Under the pieces are notes generated by a model. That model had not been told where the DNA came from and made no database searches. It worked only from the letters and a program-made list of their open reading frames with translations. 14,901 bases of DNA, taken from assembly GCA_002338505.1 (NCBI GenBank), contig DDIK01000085.1, forward strand, positions 1 through 14,901. The letters are read 5' to 3'. Source of the stretch: Bacteriovorax sp. UBA1852. Lineage in GTDB: Bacteria > Bdellovibrionota > Bacteriovoracia > Bacteriovoracales > Bacteriovoracaceae. The position numbers and the translations under genes are program-made. Shown piece by piece: positions 14,900-14,901 of the stretch; position 1 is the stretch's first letter; each line of letters opens with the position of its first letter.

Positions 14900-14901
14900 T
14901 T

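Overview
The window is an AT-rich, almost entirely plus-strand stretch of core bacterial genes. Arginine is coded mostly by AGA, genes are tightly packed, and many starts overlap the preceding stop. The order rpsB-tsf-pyrH-frr-uppS-cdsA-rseP is typical of proteobacteria and relatives. Low GC, an FtsK with a long charged linker and lineage-specific surface proteins suggest a Bacteriovorax/Halobacteriovorax-like member of Bdellovibrionota. That placement is an inference from overall character, not a computed one.

Layout. (1) 1-241: leader region with two inverted repeats and a good sigma70-type promoter whose expected start point coincides with the ftsK ATG. (2) 242-2641: ftsK, the septal DNA translocase. 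(3) 2642-4624: rpsB (S2) and tsf (EF-Ts), with a structured leader, a 13-bp intergenic hairpin that looks like an attenuator, and a strong terminator after tsf. (4) 4646-12822: ten closely spaced or overlapping genes, probably one transcription unit: pyrH, frr, uppS, cdsA, rseP, tsaB, a phosphatidylserine decarboxylase-like gene, pssA, a secreted beta-barrel-like protein gene, and truA. (5) 12823-14247: tig (trigger factor) with its own putative promoter and a strong terminator. (6) 14353-14757: a stand-alone receiver-domain response regulator, convergent with the 3' end of an unidentified minus-strand gene at the right edge.

How they fit together. The unit joins nucleotide supply (UMP kinase), ribosome recycling, tRNA modification (TsaB for t6A, TruA for pseudouridine) and envelope building. 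Envelope functions are undecaprenyl diphosphate, CDP-diacylglycerol, phosphatidylserine, the site-2 protease RseP and an exported beta-barrel-like protein. CdsA makes the CDP-diacylglycerol used by PssA.

The most notable observation is that the decarboxylase-like protein expected to turn phosphatidylserine into phosphatidylethanolamine appears to lack all three members of the Asp-His-Ser machinery, including the serine that becomes the pyruvoyl cofactor. It may be a pseudoenzyme or have another role. I see no mobile element, CRISPR array, tRNA or rRNA.
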